Shown here one piece after another: positions 26,058 to 34,123 of a stretch of 64,000 nt of DNA. The DNA lies in assembly GCA_016212515.1 (NCBI GenBank), contig JACRFZ010000095.1:58957-122956 (forward strand), in the 5' to 3' direction. Under the pieces are notes generated by a model. It was not told the origin of the DNA. It worked only from the letters and a program-made list of their open reading frames with translations, and made no database searches. Position numbers and translations under genes: made by a program. This DNA is from Candidatus Melainabacteria bacterium. GTDB taxonomy: Bacteria; Cyanobacteriota; Vampirovibrionia; Obscuribacterales; Obscuribacteraceae. Positions within the stretch are counted from its first letter, which is position 1. Each line of letters opens with the position of its first letter.

Positions 26058-27413
26058 ATGACCTTAAACAGTAAACTGGCAACCCAGAATCCTTATCGGC
26101 GCATGGAGTTTCTCTCTCGCATACCGGCGCTTGCCGATATCGAGAAGTTGCAGCAAGAAAGCCAGCAGTATTTCAACCAGACGGTGCAACTGCCCTGGAT
26201 TGTCGGGGAGCCGCCCTGCGGCTATTTCCTTCTGGCATCATATTCCGGCAGTCCTGACAACGTACCCAAGTGGGCGCTTTACTGTGAAGACGGCAAGAGC
26301 CGCGAACTCAAGTGGGTCTACGAGACCTACGATACTTCCCTTCTGCACAATATGCTCCTGTGCGCCTTTGCCGATGAAGACCTTTCGCCGGAAAACCACA
26401 GCACCTACGCTTTTTCTTCCACCCAAAACCGGCGCGAAACGTTGCCATCCAGCCCTGAAAAAAACGCGGCTGTGCCGCTCTCCAAGGCAGCGGAACAGGG
26501 CACGGTGCAGAATGTCCCCCAGATTAGTGCCATTGAGGTCTACGAACGTCATCTCTTGCAGATTGGCGTGGATGGAGCCACGGTGTTACAGATAGTGCCC
26601 ATGACCGCCGAAGACTATTTAAGAGCCACGGCTGATGCCATTCCTGTAGACACGGCCTTACAGTTTCAAATGGGGCGACTGATGGACGGTAAGAACACCA
26701 TCGCCGAAATAGTGCAGTCCCTTGCCATCGACAAAGATAAATGGGTGCCGGTTATATATAACGTTCTGCGCTGCGGTCTGGCCCAGCGCTGTTTCCTTGC
26801 TTCCAGCCCGACGGCAGCCGCTCCTGACTCGGCCACCACATCGGCGCCGGCAGCAAAGTCCGAAACTGATCCGGCAGCGGTGCCTAAGAAGCCGGAGCCT
26901 GAAAGCGGTGCGGGTGAAGCTCGTACCGTGGAAGCTTTGAAACGGCAGATTTACAATGCACAGACCGGACTGCTCTCCTATCCTGCCTTTCAGATGTTTT
27001 TAAACAAGGAACTGCAGCGCCATGAGGTTTATGAGCGACCCTTTGCCGTGCTGCTCATGCGCCACGAGCGCGAGGCGAGCCAGCCTGTCTTTGATATCGC
27101 CAGAGAGGGAGGACCCTTACTGACTCGCTTGCAGGTAATCATTTCGCATTTGAAGCGTAGTGACTACCTCTGTCACTACGGTCGAAACGGTCTGGCTGTA
27201 ATTTTGCCCGAAGCCAGTCGTGCTTCCGCGGCCAGTCTCATGAAAAGTCTGGCTGCCGCCCTGGTGGATTTTCGCCCTCCGGTCGCTGCTGGCGCCGGTG
27301 CCGTCCATAAAATCAAACTGGGAGTGGCCGGCGTACCGGAAGACGGAGAGAGTGCCAGTACAATTTTACTCACGGCCATGGAGTCGGATCCGGTAATAAT
27401 CGAGCTTAGCTGA
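26058..27413 (+). CDS. Protein with degenerate C-terminal GGDEF domain
   Basis: A 451-residue cytoplasmic protein. Residues 1-120 are unrecognised; 175-240 is a helical region of winged-helix-like appearance (TALQFQMGRLMDGKNTIAEIVQ). An Ala/Pro linker leads to a C-terminal domain (300-451) with the GGDEF-family framework: TGLLSYPAFQMFLNKEL, SDYLCHYGRNGLAVILP and a final alpha/beta part. The signature itself is replaced by YGRNGL, so it cannot be a diguanylate cyclase. A role as a c-di-GMP or protein-binding module is an inference. Confidence 0.75.
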   Translation: MTLNSKLATQNPYRRMEFLSRIPALADIEKLQQESQQYFNQTVQLPWIVGEPPCGYFLLASYSGSPDNVPKWALYCEDGKSRELKWVYETYDTSLLHNMLLCAFADEDLSPENHSTYAFSSTQNRRETLPSSPEKNAAVPLSKAAEQGTVQNVPQISAIEVYERHLLQIGVDGATVLQIVPMTAEDYLRATADAIPVDTALQFQMGRLMDGKNTIAEIVQSLAIDKDKWVPVIYNVLRCGLAQRCFLASSPTAAAPDSATTSAPAAKSETDPAAVPKKPEPESGAGEARTVEALKRQIYNAQTGLLSYPAFQMFLNKELQRHEVYERPFAVLLMRHEREASQPVFDIAREGGPLLTRLQVIISHLKRSDYLCHYGRNGLAVILPEASRASAASLMKSLAAALVDFRPPVAAGAGAVHKIKLGVAGVPEDGESASTILLTAMESDPVIIELS

Positions 27414-27450
27414 AGTGCTCAAGGTCTATAGCCTTTTGAGAGGAGGTCAG

Positions 27451-28824
27451 TTGAACAAGTCGAAACTGCGGGTGCTTTTGACCCTGACCTTCTACCTTTG
27501 CTCCGCTCTGGGCGTTAGCCCTGCCCTTGGCGCCGCCAAGTTCGAGACCATGCAAAAAATTGTGGTGCGCTGTCTCACCGATCAGGATATGTTGGCCGGC
27601 AATGTACGCACTATCTACCGGGCCGGCGCCACCCAGGGGCGTCTGGAGGAGCCGCTCACAGGCAGCCGGCAAAAGCTTTTGGTCATCGATTGCCCCCATG
27701 TCTGGACTGTTGATATGGAGACCGGCCAGGCCGAGCATATGCTCGATAAAGATTCCGATTCCAAGCTGCATCTGCCCATTATTTCCAGCCGCCAGAAAGA
27801 GTCTGCCGCCCTGGAATTTGGACAGGAAGTGGAATTCTTTAAGACCAGAGGTGTGAAACCGGTGGAGGGTCCGCTTGTTGATGGCAAGAAGACTTCCATA
27901 TACAACTGTGTAGCCGGACCGGTGCAGTTTGACTTGATGGTGCTGGAAAGCGGTTTGCCGCTCAAGCTTACCGTCAACGCACCGCGGGGCAAGCGAGTTT
28001 TCGAATATGTGGAATATCGCACCATGCCCTATGAGGCTGAGAAGTTTCAGGTACCGCCGACGGTGACCGTGGTGGAGGCTCCCAAGCCGGGCTCCATTGC
28101 CGCTCGCCGTCATTACAGCACCTCGGGCAGTGCCACCCATGAACCTGCCGCGCCGGTAAAGGAAATCAAAACCAGTTACGACCTGCAGATCTGGCTGACT
28201 TACTACTATTTGTTTCCAGAGCCTGATTTGCTTGTCAGTGCCGTCAAGCGCATGGAGGCGGATGGCACCTTTGATAGTCTCGGCGGCAGTCCGCCGGTTT
28301 GTGCATTTCTCGCTTCTATCTTCGCTCAGAATCCCGATAGAATTGCCGCCTGGGTGGAAGAACTAAAGTGCCTGTCGCCTGAGCATCGTGAACAGATCTT
28401 GCCTGTGGCCCTCAAGTGGTCGGGGAACGATAAAGCAATAGAACTGGCCGGCAAAATAGCCGGGGGCGACAACATTCTATTGAGAGAACTCGGCTCTCTA
28501 TCTCTTGCCCCTGATAATCTTGATAAACTGCAGCTCGATAAACTACAGATAGTTTCTCCCAGTCATCTGGACATGCTCTGGGGTTGTTTCATGGCCTCAG
28601 GCGACCGCCGCTATCTAGAGAAAATTATGTCGGTTTTGCCCTGGCTGCATAAGAAAGACGTGGAGCTATCTCAGATTATTATTGCCGGTGCCGCTGAATG
28701 GTCGCTCACTTCCAACTGCTATCAGCACAAGAAAGTTATGCAAATCTGCCAGGAAGAAATGCAGAACAGGCCGGAGCTTAAAGAGCAACTGACGGAAATA
28801 GTCAGAAGCGCCCAGGATAAATAA
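27451..28824 (+). CDS. Exported hypothetical protein
   Basis: A 457-residue protein from TTG 27451, preferred because GGAGG lies five bases upstream and it opens on a signal peptide (MNKSKLRVLLTLTFYLCSAL, cleaved near ALGAAKF); a GTG at 27415 is also in frame. The first 200 residues are beta-rich, reminiscent of LolA/RseB-like periplasmic domains in layout only. The second half is helical. No family recognised. It follows the GGDEF-like gene closely and may be cotranscribed. Confidence 0.78.
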   Translation: MNKSKLRVLLTLTFYLCSALGVSPALGAAKFETMQKIVVRCLTDQDMLAGNVRTIYRAGATQGRLEEPLTGSRQKLLVIDCPHVWTVDMETGQAEHMLDKDSDSKLHLPIISSRQKESAALEFGQEVEFFKTRGVKPVEGPLVDGKKTSIYNCVAGPVQFDLMVLESGLPLKLTVNAPRGKRVFEYVEYRTMPYEAEKFQVPPTVTVVEAPKPGSIAARRHYSTSGSATHEPAAPVKEIKTSYDLQIWLTYYYLFPEPDLLVSAVKRMEADGTFDSLGGSPPVCAFLASIFAQNPDRIAAWVEELKCLSPEHREQILPVALKWSGNDKAIELAGKIAGGDNILLRELGSLSLAPDNLDKLQLDKLQIVSPSHLDMLWGCFMASGDRRYLEKIMSVLPWLHKKDVELSQIIIAGAAEWSLTSNCYQHKKVMQICQEEMQNRPELKEQLTEIVRSAQDK

Positions 28825-28838
28825 GAGCGACGCTCTAT

Positions 28839-30962
28839 CTAAAGGTTGTCTCTGGTGCTGCGATAAAGGTCTTTTATATCGGCTTTGATGTCGAAAGAAG
28901 GCCCCCACTGATTGGAGATAGCGGCTTGCTGTTTGCTTTCATCGAAGTCTGTCACCGAGACCACATGCCATTTGTCCTGGTTGGCTGCTAGACCGGAACC
29001 GGAGAATAGTTTGTCGTTGCTGTCGACCATTACAATGGCCGGCAGTCTGTTTTCGGCTTTCATACGTTTGAGGGTTTCGCCCAGTTCTTCCTTCGTGGCA
29101 ACGGGAATGAGACCATCGCTGTTGCCCAGTTTGAGCAGGGGGGCGAACTCATTTGATTCGATGATATAGTCGGTTTCTCCGGTAAGGCGCTTGCCTATGT
29201 CCGAGATTTCCGAGAGGGAAATGCCGTGATAGCCTCCGTCTCCTACCGGCGAGCCATCTGCGTAGGTGACGGTTTCGCCGGTTTTGTTTGTGGCTGAGGG
29301 GCTGCCGTAGCCATAATATTGCGGCGGCATTTTGCGCTGCAGGCTGTCATTGACCATGGCCAGATTGAGCAACTGAGTGGCATAGGTGCGGGAGCCGTCA
29401 CTGATGCGATGTTGGAATTTCTCTTCACTGCCGGGCACGAGATCTTGCGCCTTGAATTTGATCTCTTTGCCATCTTTAGCTGTCCATGAACCTTGGATGG
29501 CGCTGGTGGCCACTATCTCGGCGGCGATAGCCGGCTGTCTGGTGAGGGTTCGCTCGGCTAGAGTTGTGACATTGCAGGTATTGTGGTAGCCCTGGTCGGT
29601 GATATTCGGTACTGCCAACTGGTGCATAAGGGTCTTGGCGGCAAGCTGTCTGTGCTCTTCCGGCACGGCGGCGCTACTTTCTTGCAAGAGCCGATTTACT
29701 TGTTTATATGTGTTGTCGATTTCCTGTTGGGGCAAGTTTCTTGCTCTGGCGCGGTTCTGGAAATCGTCCATATCATTTTTGAATTCGCTCTTGTCCGTTT
29801 CCGACTTGAACTTCTCATCGGCAGTTTTGAGCAATTGCTCTTCTGCGGTTTCAGGCTTCTTATTGCGTTCTTCCTCTTCCTTTCTCTTTCTCTCTGCTTC
29901 TTCTTGTTGCTGCTTGAGTTTAGCCGCCTCTTCCAGCTCTTTGCGCTGGGCTTCTTGCTTTTGTTTTTCGGCTTCTTCCTCTTGCCGCCTTCTTTCCGCC
30001 TCTTCCCGTCTCTTCAATTCCGCTTCGCGATTTAAGAGGGCCGTTTCTTTGCCGTGTTTTTTAGCGTAATCGCTTTCGTAGTCAACGGCTTTGAAGCGGT
30101 CGTCTTGCTGATTGGCCATGGCGCCGCTTTTGTCGATGATGCCGCGCAGAAGCGGACGAGCCGCACCGTTTTCGTCTCTGGTGAAAATTGAAATTACTTT
30201 GCGGTCACCGACCTGGGTTTCGGAGGTTTCGTAAGACTTGCCGTCCGGTCCAAGGAAGCGTTTTTCACCTCCTTTGTACATGCGGTCCGCTTCCAGGAGT
30301 TTCTCTTCGTTGGATAGGGCCGGATTGAAAATGGCTTTGCCGCTGTAGGGCGGCGGTTGCTCCGGCTCTTTTACAGGCGCCGCTTCAGTTTCGGACTTTT
30401 TTGGCTGCTCGGCACCACCAACCTCGAGCACCTCACCTTGCGCGTTCAGGGACCCTCTCAACTCTACTGCGGGAGCCTCACCGGCTCTGAGAGTAGATAC
30501 CGAAATCTGCTCCCGCTCGCCCTCTTTAACCGAGTTTAGTTGATAGTTTTTACCGTCTGCACCTTGCACCTCGGTGATGCCGTTTCTGACCAGGGCCTGG
30601 GCCGCTCTCACGCGGTCTTCCGGGCTGGTGGCCGGGTTCAGAAATAGATCTTTGGTGTTCTTGAGTGCATTAGGTTCCAGTTTGCCGGGATCTTCTTCTT
30701 TAACCTTGATACCGGCGGTATCGTGCACCAGTTTTTCAGGCGGACTGAAGTTGATGATTTGATCGTTTGAGATAACGGCATTATTGTCACCCTTGCCTGG
30801 ATGACACATGCCTTCGTGACCCTGACAAGATTGCGTACCGGCCACCGTTTTGGGAGAGGCCAGATTGGCTTCTGCAGTTAATTTTGCTTTTGCATCTGAA
30901 GCTGTATTGTCGACATCTTGTACCGGTTGTTTATCACCGGCGTTTGCCACTTCGTTAGCCAT
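28839..30962 (-). CDS. Large coiled-coil protein with papain-like C-terminal domain
   Basis: A 707-residue protein without a signal peptide. The N-terminal 290 residues are low-complexity and contain two similar segments (DGKNYQLNSVKEGEREQISV and DGKSYETSETQVGDRKVISI). Residues 310-395 form a Glu/Lys/Arg-rich coiled coil. The C-terminal 270 residues show the order of a papain-fold peptidase: DQGYHNTCNVTT (Gln/Cys), then KWHVVSV (His) and SNQWG (Asn/Gln). I infer a cysteine peptidase or related transglutaminase-like enzyme, possibly exported by a non-Sec route. The catalytic assignment is moderate. Confidence 0.75.
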   Translation of the reverse strand: MANEVANAGDKQPVQDVDNTASDAKAKLTAEANLASPKTVAGTQSCQGHEGMCHPGKGDNNAVISNDQIINFSPPEKLVHDTAGIKVKEEDPGKLEPNALKNTKDLFLNPATSPEDRVRAAQALVRNGITEVQGADGKNYQLNSVKEGEREQISVSTLRAGEAPAVELRGSLNAQGEVLEVGGAEQPKKSETEAAPVKEPEQPPPYSGKAIFNPALSNEEKLLEADRMYKGGEKRFLGPDGKSYETSETQVGDRKVISIFTRDENGAARPLLRGIIDKSGAMANQQDDRFKAVDYESDYAKKHGKETALLNREAELKRREEAERRRQEEEAEKQKQEAQRKELEEAAKLKQQQEEAERKRKEEEERNKKPETAEEQLLKTADEKFKSETDKSEFKNDMDDFQNRARARNLPQQEIDNTYKQVNRLLQESSAAVPEEHRQLAAKTLMHQLAVPNITDQGYHNTCNVTTLAERTLTRQPAIAAEIVATSAIQGSWTAKDGKEIKFKAQDLVPGSEEKFQHRISDGSRTYATQLLNLAMVNDSLQRKMPPQYYGYGSPSATNKTGETVTYADGSPVGDGGYHGISLSEISDIGKRLTGETDYIIESNEFAPLLKLGNSDGLIPVATKEELGETLKRMKAENRLPAIVMVDSNDKLFSGSGLAANQDKWHVVSVTDFDESKQQAAISNQWGPSFDIKADIKDLYRSTRDNL

Positions 30963-31239
30963 AATAGAAATTCTCCCGAGCGGAAATGGAGCACAACAGA
31001 GCGGTTTGCTCGTGCTTCCTTGGAAAACATAGATTCTGCTCGGATTGATCTATGTATGCGGTAGCTGGTTGTCGTCTTTTTTTCGAGGCGTTGCCGGAAG
31101 TCTACTAGGGGATCGAGACAATAGCATTGCTTCAATTAAGCTAACACGAAATTTTGGAATGGCGCCAGGAATTTTATCTGCACTTCGTAGGATTCCCACG
31201 CCATGCAGCTGCGGCCTTGTTTTTGCTGGATGATTTCGG

Positions 31240-32061
31240 TCAGACCTTGAGGGCTGGTTTCACTTCCGGCATGGGGGCGCCAGTAATCTTAGAGAGCGCT
31301 CTCTGCCATATCTCTTCGCCTTCTTGTTTGACTCTCAGGCTGCTACCAATATCTTTGCCCTGTTCCAGCGCCTTCGCATAAACAAAGCGGGTGGCAGCCT
31401 GGCTCATAGCTGCGTCCAGAAGAGGTTTCTGCGCCACTGCCAGGGCTTCCTGGGCTTTTTCACCCCGTTCTTTCAATTTCAATAAGTTGTCCACCGACTG
31501 CAACATTCCCGGATAGTCTTTCAGGGCACCGCGCAGATGTTCTTTGGTTTCTTTCGGCACGGCGTCATCGAGAAGCAGCGCCGACATTCCCATTACACTG
31601 CGCCTTTTATCTTCAGGAATTTCTTTGGCCTTGGCGGCCGCGTCCATATTCTCGCGCATGGAGAGCGATTGTACGGTGGTCACTTCCCGGCGGGCGCTGA
31701 GCAGAGTCGACCAGTTGTCGCCCATGGCTTTGCCGAAGTCTTTGTCCGACTGTTCCATGCCGGCCTGGAATTTTGGTGTCGTCTTCTCCAGTGCCGCTTT
31801 TTTGTCGGGGGACTCGGTAAATTCTCTGGCGGCGTCCGCTGTTATGCTCAGTCCGGCGCTCAGTTTGTCCTTGGGCAGAGAGAGGAGCCCCTGCAAAATG
31901 TCCCTTTGCTCTGTGGGCTCAGGCTTTTCGGGTGCTTCAGCCTGGGTTTTAAGAAACTGCCAGGACCGATTTTCGGAAGGACTGTAAATGTCGGCACTCA
32001 AATCGCCGGCGTTCACCGCTGTGCCAGGAGACTTGACCTGACGCTCGCTCTGTTCGAACAT
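31240..32061 (-). CDS. Hypothetical helical protein upstream of the papain-like gene
   Basis: A 273-residue soluble, mostly helical protein with a disordered first 55 residues. There is no signal peptide, no membrane helix and no known motif. It precedes the papain-like coiled-coil gene by 277 bp on the same strand. Both have similar polar N-termini with no export signal, which may point to a shared system. I do not recognise it. Confidence 0.7.
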   Translation of the reverse strand: MFEQSERQVKSPGTAVNAGDLSADIYSPSENRSWQFLKTQAEAPEKPEPTEQRDILQGLLSLPKDKLSAGLSITADAAREFTESPDKKAALEKTTPKFQAGMEQSDKDFGKAMGDNWSTLLSARREVTTVQSLSMRENMDAAAKAKEIPEDKRRSVMGMSALLLDDAVPKETKEHLRGALKDYPGMLQSVDNLLKLKERGEKAQEALAVAQKPLLDAAMSQAATRFVYAKALEQGKDIGSSLRVKQEGEEIWQRALSKITGAPMPEVKPALKV

Positions 32062-32237
32062 GCTCGTGCCTCAAAGGTTCTATAAGGGGGTGTGCTAACC
32101 AGAATGGTTGTCAAGATTATCTTTAAGTAGAGCTTTTATGCCAATGGTGAGATCACGACTGCTCCGGACACAAAGCTTAGATTCGCTTAAGGCTTGCGCC
32201 CTGAGTCGATAGTCATGGCTTCCCCCGCCGCTGCTTG

Positions 32238-33395
32238 CTATGTCTTCCAGCGCAGTTTCGTTTCTTTGATGGGGTTGACGAAGGGTCGCTTCTCGCTTGT
32301 GGCGGCGTTCCACTCCTTCTTGAGCAAGAAGTACCAGTGCCCCGGCGTGCCGGCATCCTTGATGGTCATAATCAGGCGAGGCTTGTATTTGTTGATGATT
32401 TTTTCCTGCATGAGGGCCAGGGTCTGATCCTGCTTGAGGAAGGTGGTGACAAAGTAGTCGAGCACCGGATTGGCCACAATTTTGGGAATGGGCAGGGTCC
32501 AGTAGGTGGTGTGATTCAGCTCCGTATGGGTTTCATCCACCGGTGTGAGGGTGGTGATACCGGCCAGGAAAGTGGTGCCGTTGAAGGTCAGGTATTCGCG
32601 GCGGCATCCCGGCAGGCGGAAGCTGATCTCAGTTTCCAGATACTTGCCTATCAGTTTGAAGGCTAAGGAGTGCTTGGAAGGCTGGTGCTTGACCATGGTC
32701 CAGCCAGTACCCGAGGGCACATAGGTTTTGGTTTTTTCTTTCACCGATTTGGCGGAGCGCCACCACCACGACTTATGCACATAGGGTACGTGGGCCGTGT
32801 CTATGAGGGCTGCCACCGCATAATCGATATGGGTCGGCAACTGCAGGGTGACGGTGTTCTTGCGGTACTTCAGTCCATCAAGACCGGGCGCATAGGGAAC
32901 TTCCGGCAGATCCGCCTGATTGACTGTATCGCCGAAAAAGACCCAGATACTGTCCAGCACTTCTTTGACCGGGTAGTTGGCGGTGCGAATCTTGCAGAGA
33001 TTCATTTTTTGATCCGAGCAAAGAGAGGGAACTTCCGTGCAGGTGCCGGAGGTATCAAATTTCCAGCCGTGAAAAGGGCACATCAGTTCTTTGCCGTCAA
33101 AGGGACCGGCGGAAAGGGGGACGGCCTGGTGCGGGCAGATATCTCTCAGGGCAAAGAGTTTGCCCTCATTGTCGCGTCCGATGACGATGGGTTCGCCCAA
33201 CATTACCTTGCTTTCGATTTCACCCTTTTTGAGTTTGTCGGAAGGCAGGGCGTAATACCACATGTTTTTGGTGTAGGTTTTGCCGTAAGGTTGCCCTTTT
33301 TCGAGATCACTTTCTACGTCTGAGGGCTTCCAGTCTGCGGCTTTTTCAGCACTGACTGGGCTGCTCGTCTGGTTCGGCACGAAAGTGGTCTGCAT
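32238..33395 (-). CDS. Rieske [2Fe-2S] non-heme iron oxygenase
   Basis: A 385-residue protein. The Rieske cluster ligands are C87, H89 (CPHQAVPL) and C106, H109 (CPFHGWKF). The mononuclear iron site DTAHVPYVH supplies H202 and H207 with D199 as electron-transfer acid. This matches the ring-hydroxylating / pheophorbide a oxygenase-like class that uses ferredoxin to oxygenate a substrate. Length fits. The substrate is unknown and no reductase or ferredoxin gene is adjacent. Confidence 0.92.
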   Translation of the reverse strand: MQTTFVPNQTSSPVSAEKAADWKPSDVESDLEKGQPYGKTYTKNMWYYALPSDKLKKGEIESKVMLGEPIVIGRDNEGKLFALRDICPHQAVPLSAGPFDGKELMCPFHGWKFDTSGTCTEVPSLCSDQKMNLCKIRTANYPVKEVLDSIWVFFGDTVNQADLPEVPYAPGLDGLKYRKNTVTLQLPTHIDYAVAALIDTAHVPYVHKSWWWRSAKSVKEKTKTYVPSGTGWTMVKHQPSKHSLAFKLIGKYLETEISFRLPGCRREYLTFNGTTFLAGITTLTPVDETHTELNHTTYWTLPIPKIVANPVLDYFVTTFLKQDQTLALMQEKIINKYKPRLIMTIKDAGTPGHWYFLLKKEWNAATSEKRPFVNPIKETKLRWKT

Positions 33396-33488
33396 GTTAA
33401 ACCTCGAGGGGACTTTTTCAGATGGCGAAATTGCATCAAGCTTACTATGTCGAAGCTCCCGGAGATATCAAGTGTTATTAATAAGGCG

Positions 33489-33671
33489 CTAATATTGACC
33501 TAATTTTGAATCATCTTTTTCGAGGTCGTTTTGACGCCTTGTGGTGGCATTGGTTAGATTTACCGCCCTGGCTTCCTTTGGTTTTTCGGGCATGGGTGTG
33601 GTGCTTTGCTGAGGATGGCCTTTGTATTTTGGCCTGATGGGGCATGCAAGAAATTCGCCATAATTTCTCAC
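33489..33671 (-). CDS. Possible small hypothetical protein
   Basis: A 60-codon frame starting with GTG in a 358-bp gap. Its C-terminal half (MPEKPKEARAV onward) has a polar, protein-like composition, but there is no clear ribosome site and no recognisable domain. The rest of the gap (33396-33488 and 33672-33753) holds nothing I can identify. Confidence 0.3.
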   Translation of the reverse strand: MRNYGEFLACPIRPKYKGHPQQSTTPMPEKPKEARAVNLTNATTRRQNDLEKDDSKLGQY

Positions 33672-33753
33672 GCACGGTTTTGAGAATCTGTTTTAGTTGA
33701 GAGAGGCTAGTTGCAGTGTGTTAGATTTGCGGAAGGCGACTGAGTTTGAATCG

Positions 33754-34110
33754 CTAGAAAGCAGTGCCGTCTCTCTCTAAGATCACACCCAGGTAATCCT
33801 GACCTTTGAATTCCAGTACCCTTGAAAGAGTCTTGAATCCGGGCTTGCGCACTTCCAGGCTGTGGGTACCGTCTATTAGGTGGCAAGAAAAGATGCCGCC
33901 CGATAGTCCGGAATTATTGGCGATGTTCATTTTGCCCAATCTGGAGCCGTTCAAGTAAATTTCAGCTCCGACTGCTTCAGAATCACCGCTCAGAAAGAAA
34001 TTGGTATTACGGCGCCCGGTGCCTCTTGTCTGGGCAAAGAGCACAAGTAGAACGCTTACTACCACTGCCAGCCAGATCGCTGGTGCATTGTTCCGTCTGG
34101 CATTTAGCAT
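33754..34110 (-). CDS. Membrane-anchored PEGA-like domain protein
   Basis: A 118-residue protein with one N-terminal transmembrane helix (APAIWLAVVVSVLLVLFAQ, about 9-27) and a small extracytoplasmic beta domain. The pattern GAEIYLNGSRLGK...DGTHSLEVRKPGFKT is that of PEGA-type domains, which often sit at the cell surface or on kinases. It starts 13 bp after the stop of the penicillin-binding protein gene on the same strand, so the two are probably cotranscribed. Confidence 0.8.
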   Translation of the reverse strand: MLNARRNNAPAIWLAVVVSVLLVLFAQTRGTGRRNTNFFLSGDSEAVGAEIYLNGSRLGKMNIANNSGLSGGIFSCHLIDGTHSLEVRKPGFKTLSRVLEFKGQDYLGVILERDGTAF

Positions 34111-34123
34111 AGGGCTCCCGACC

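Noticed and set aside
29583..30069. Overlapping Leu/Phe-rich and Ser-rich plus-strand frames
   Set aside because: Antisense to the Glu/Lys coiled coil, which always gives such translations.
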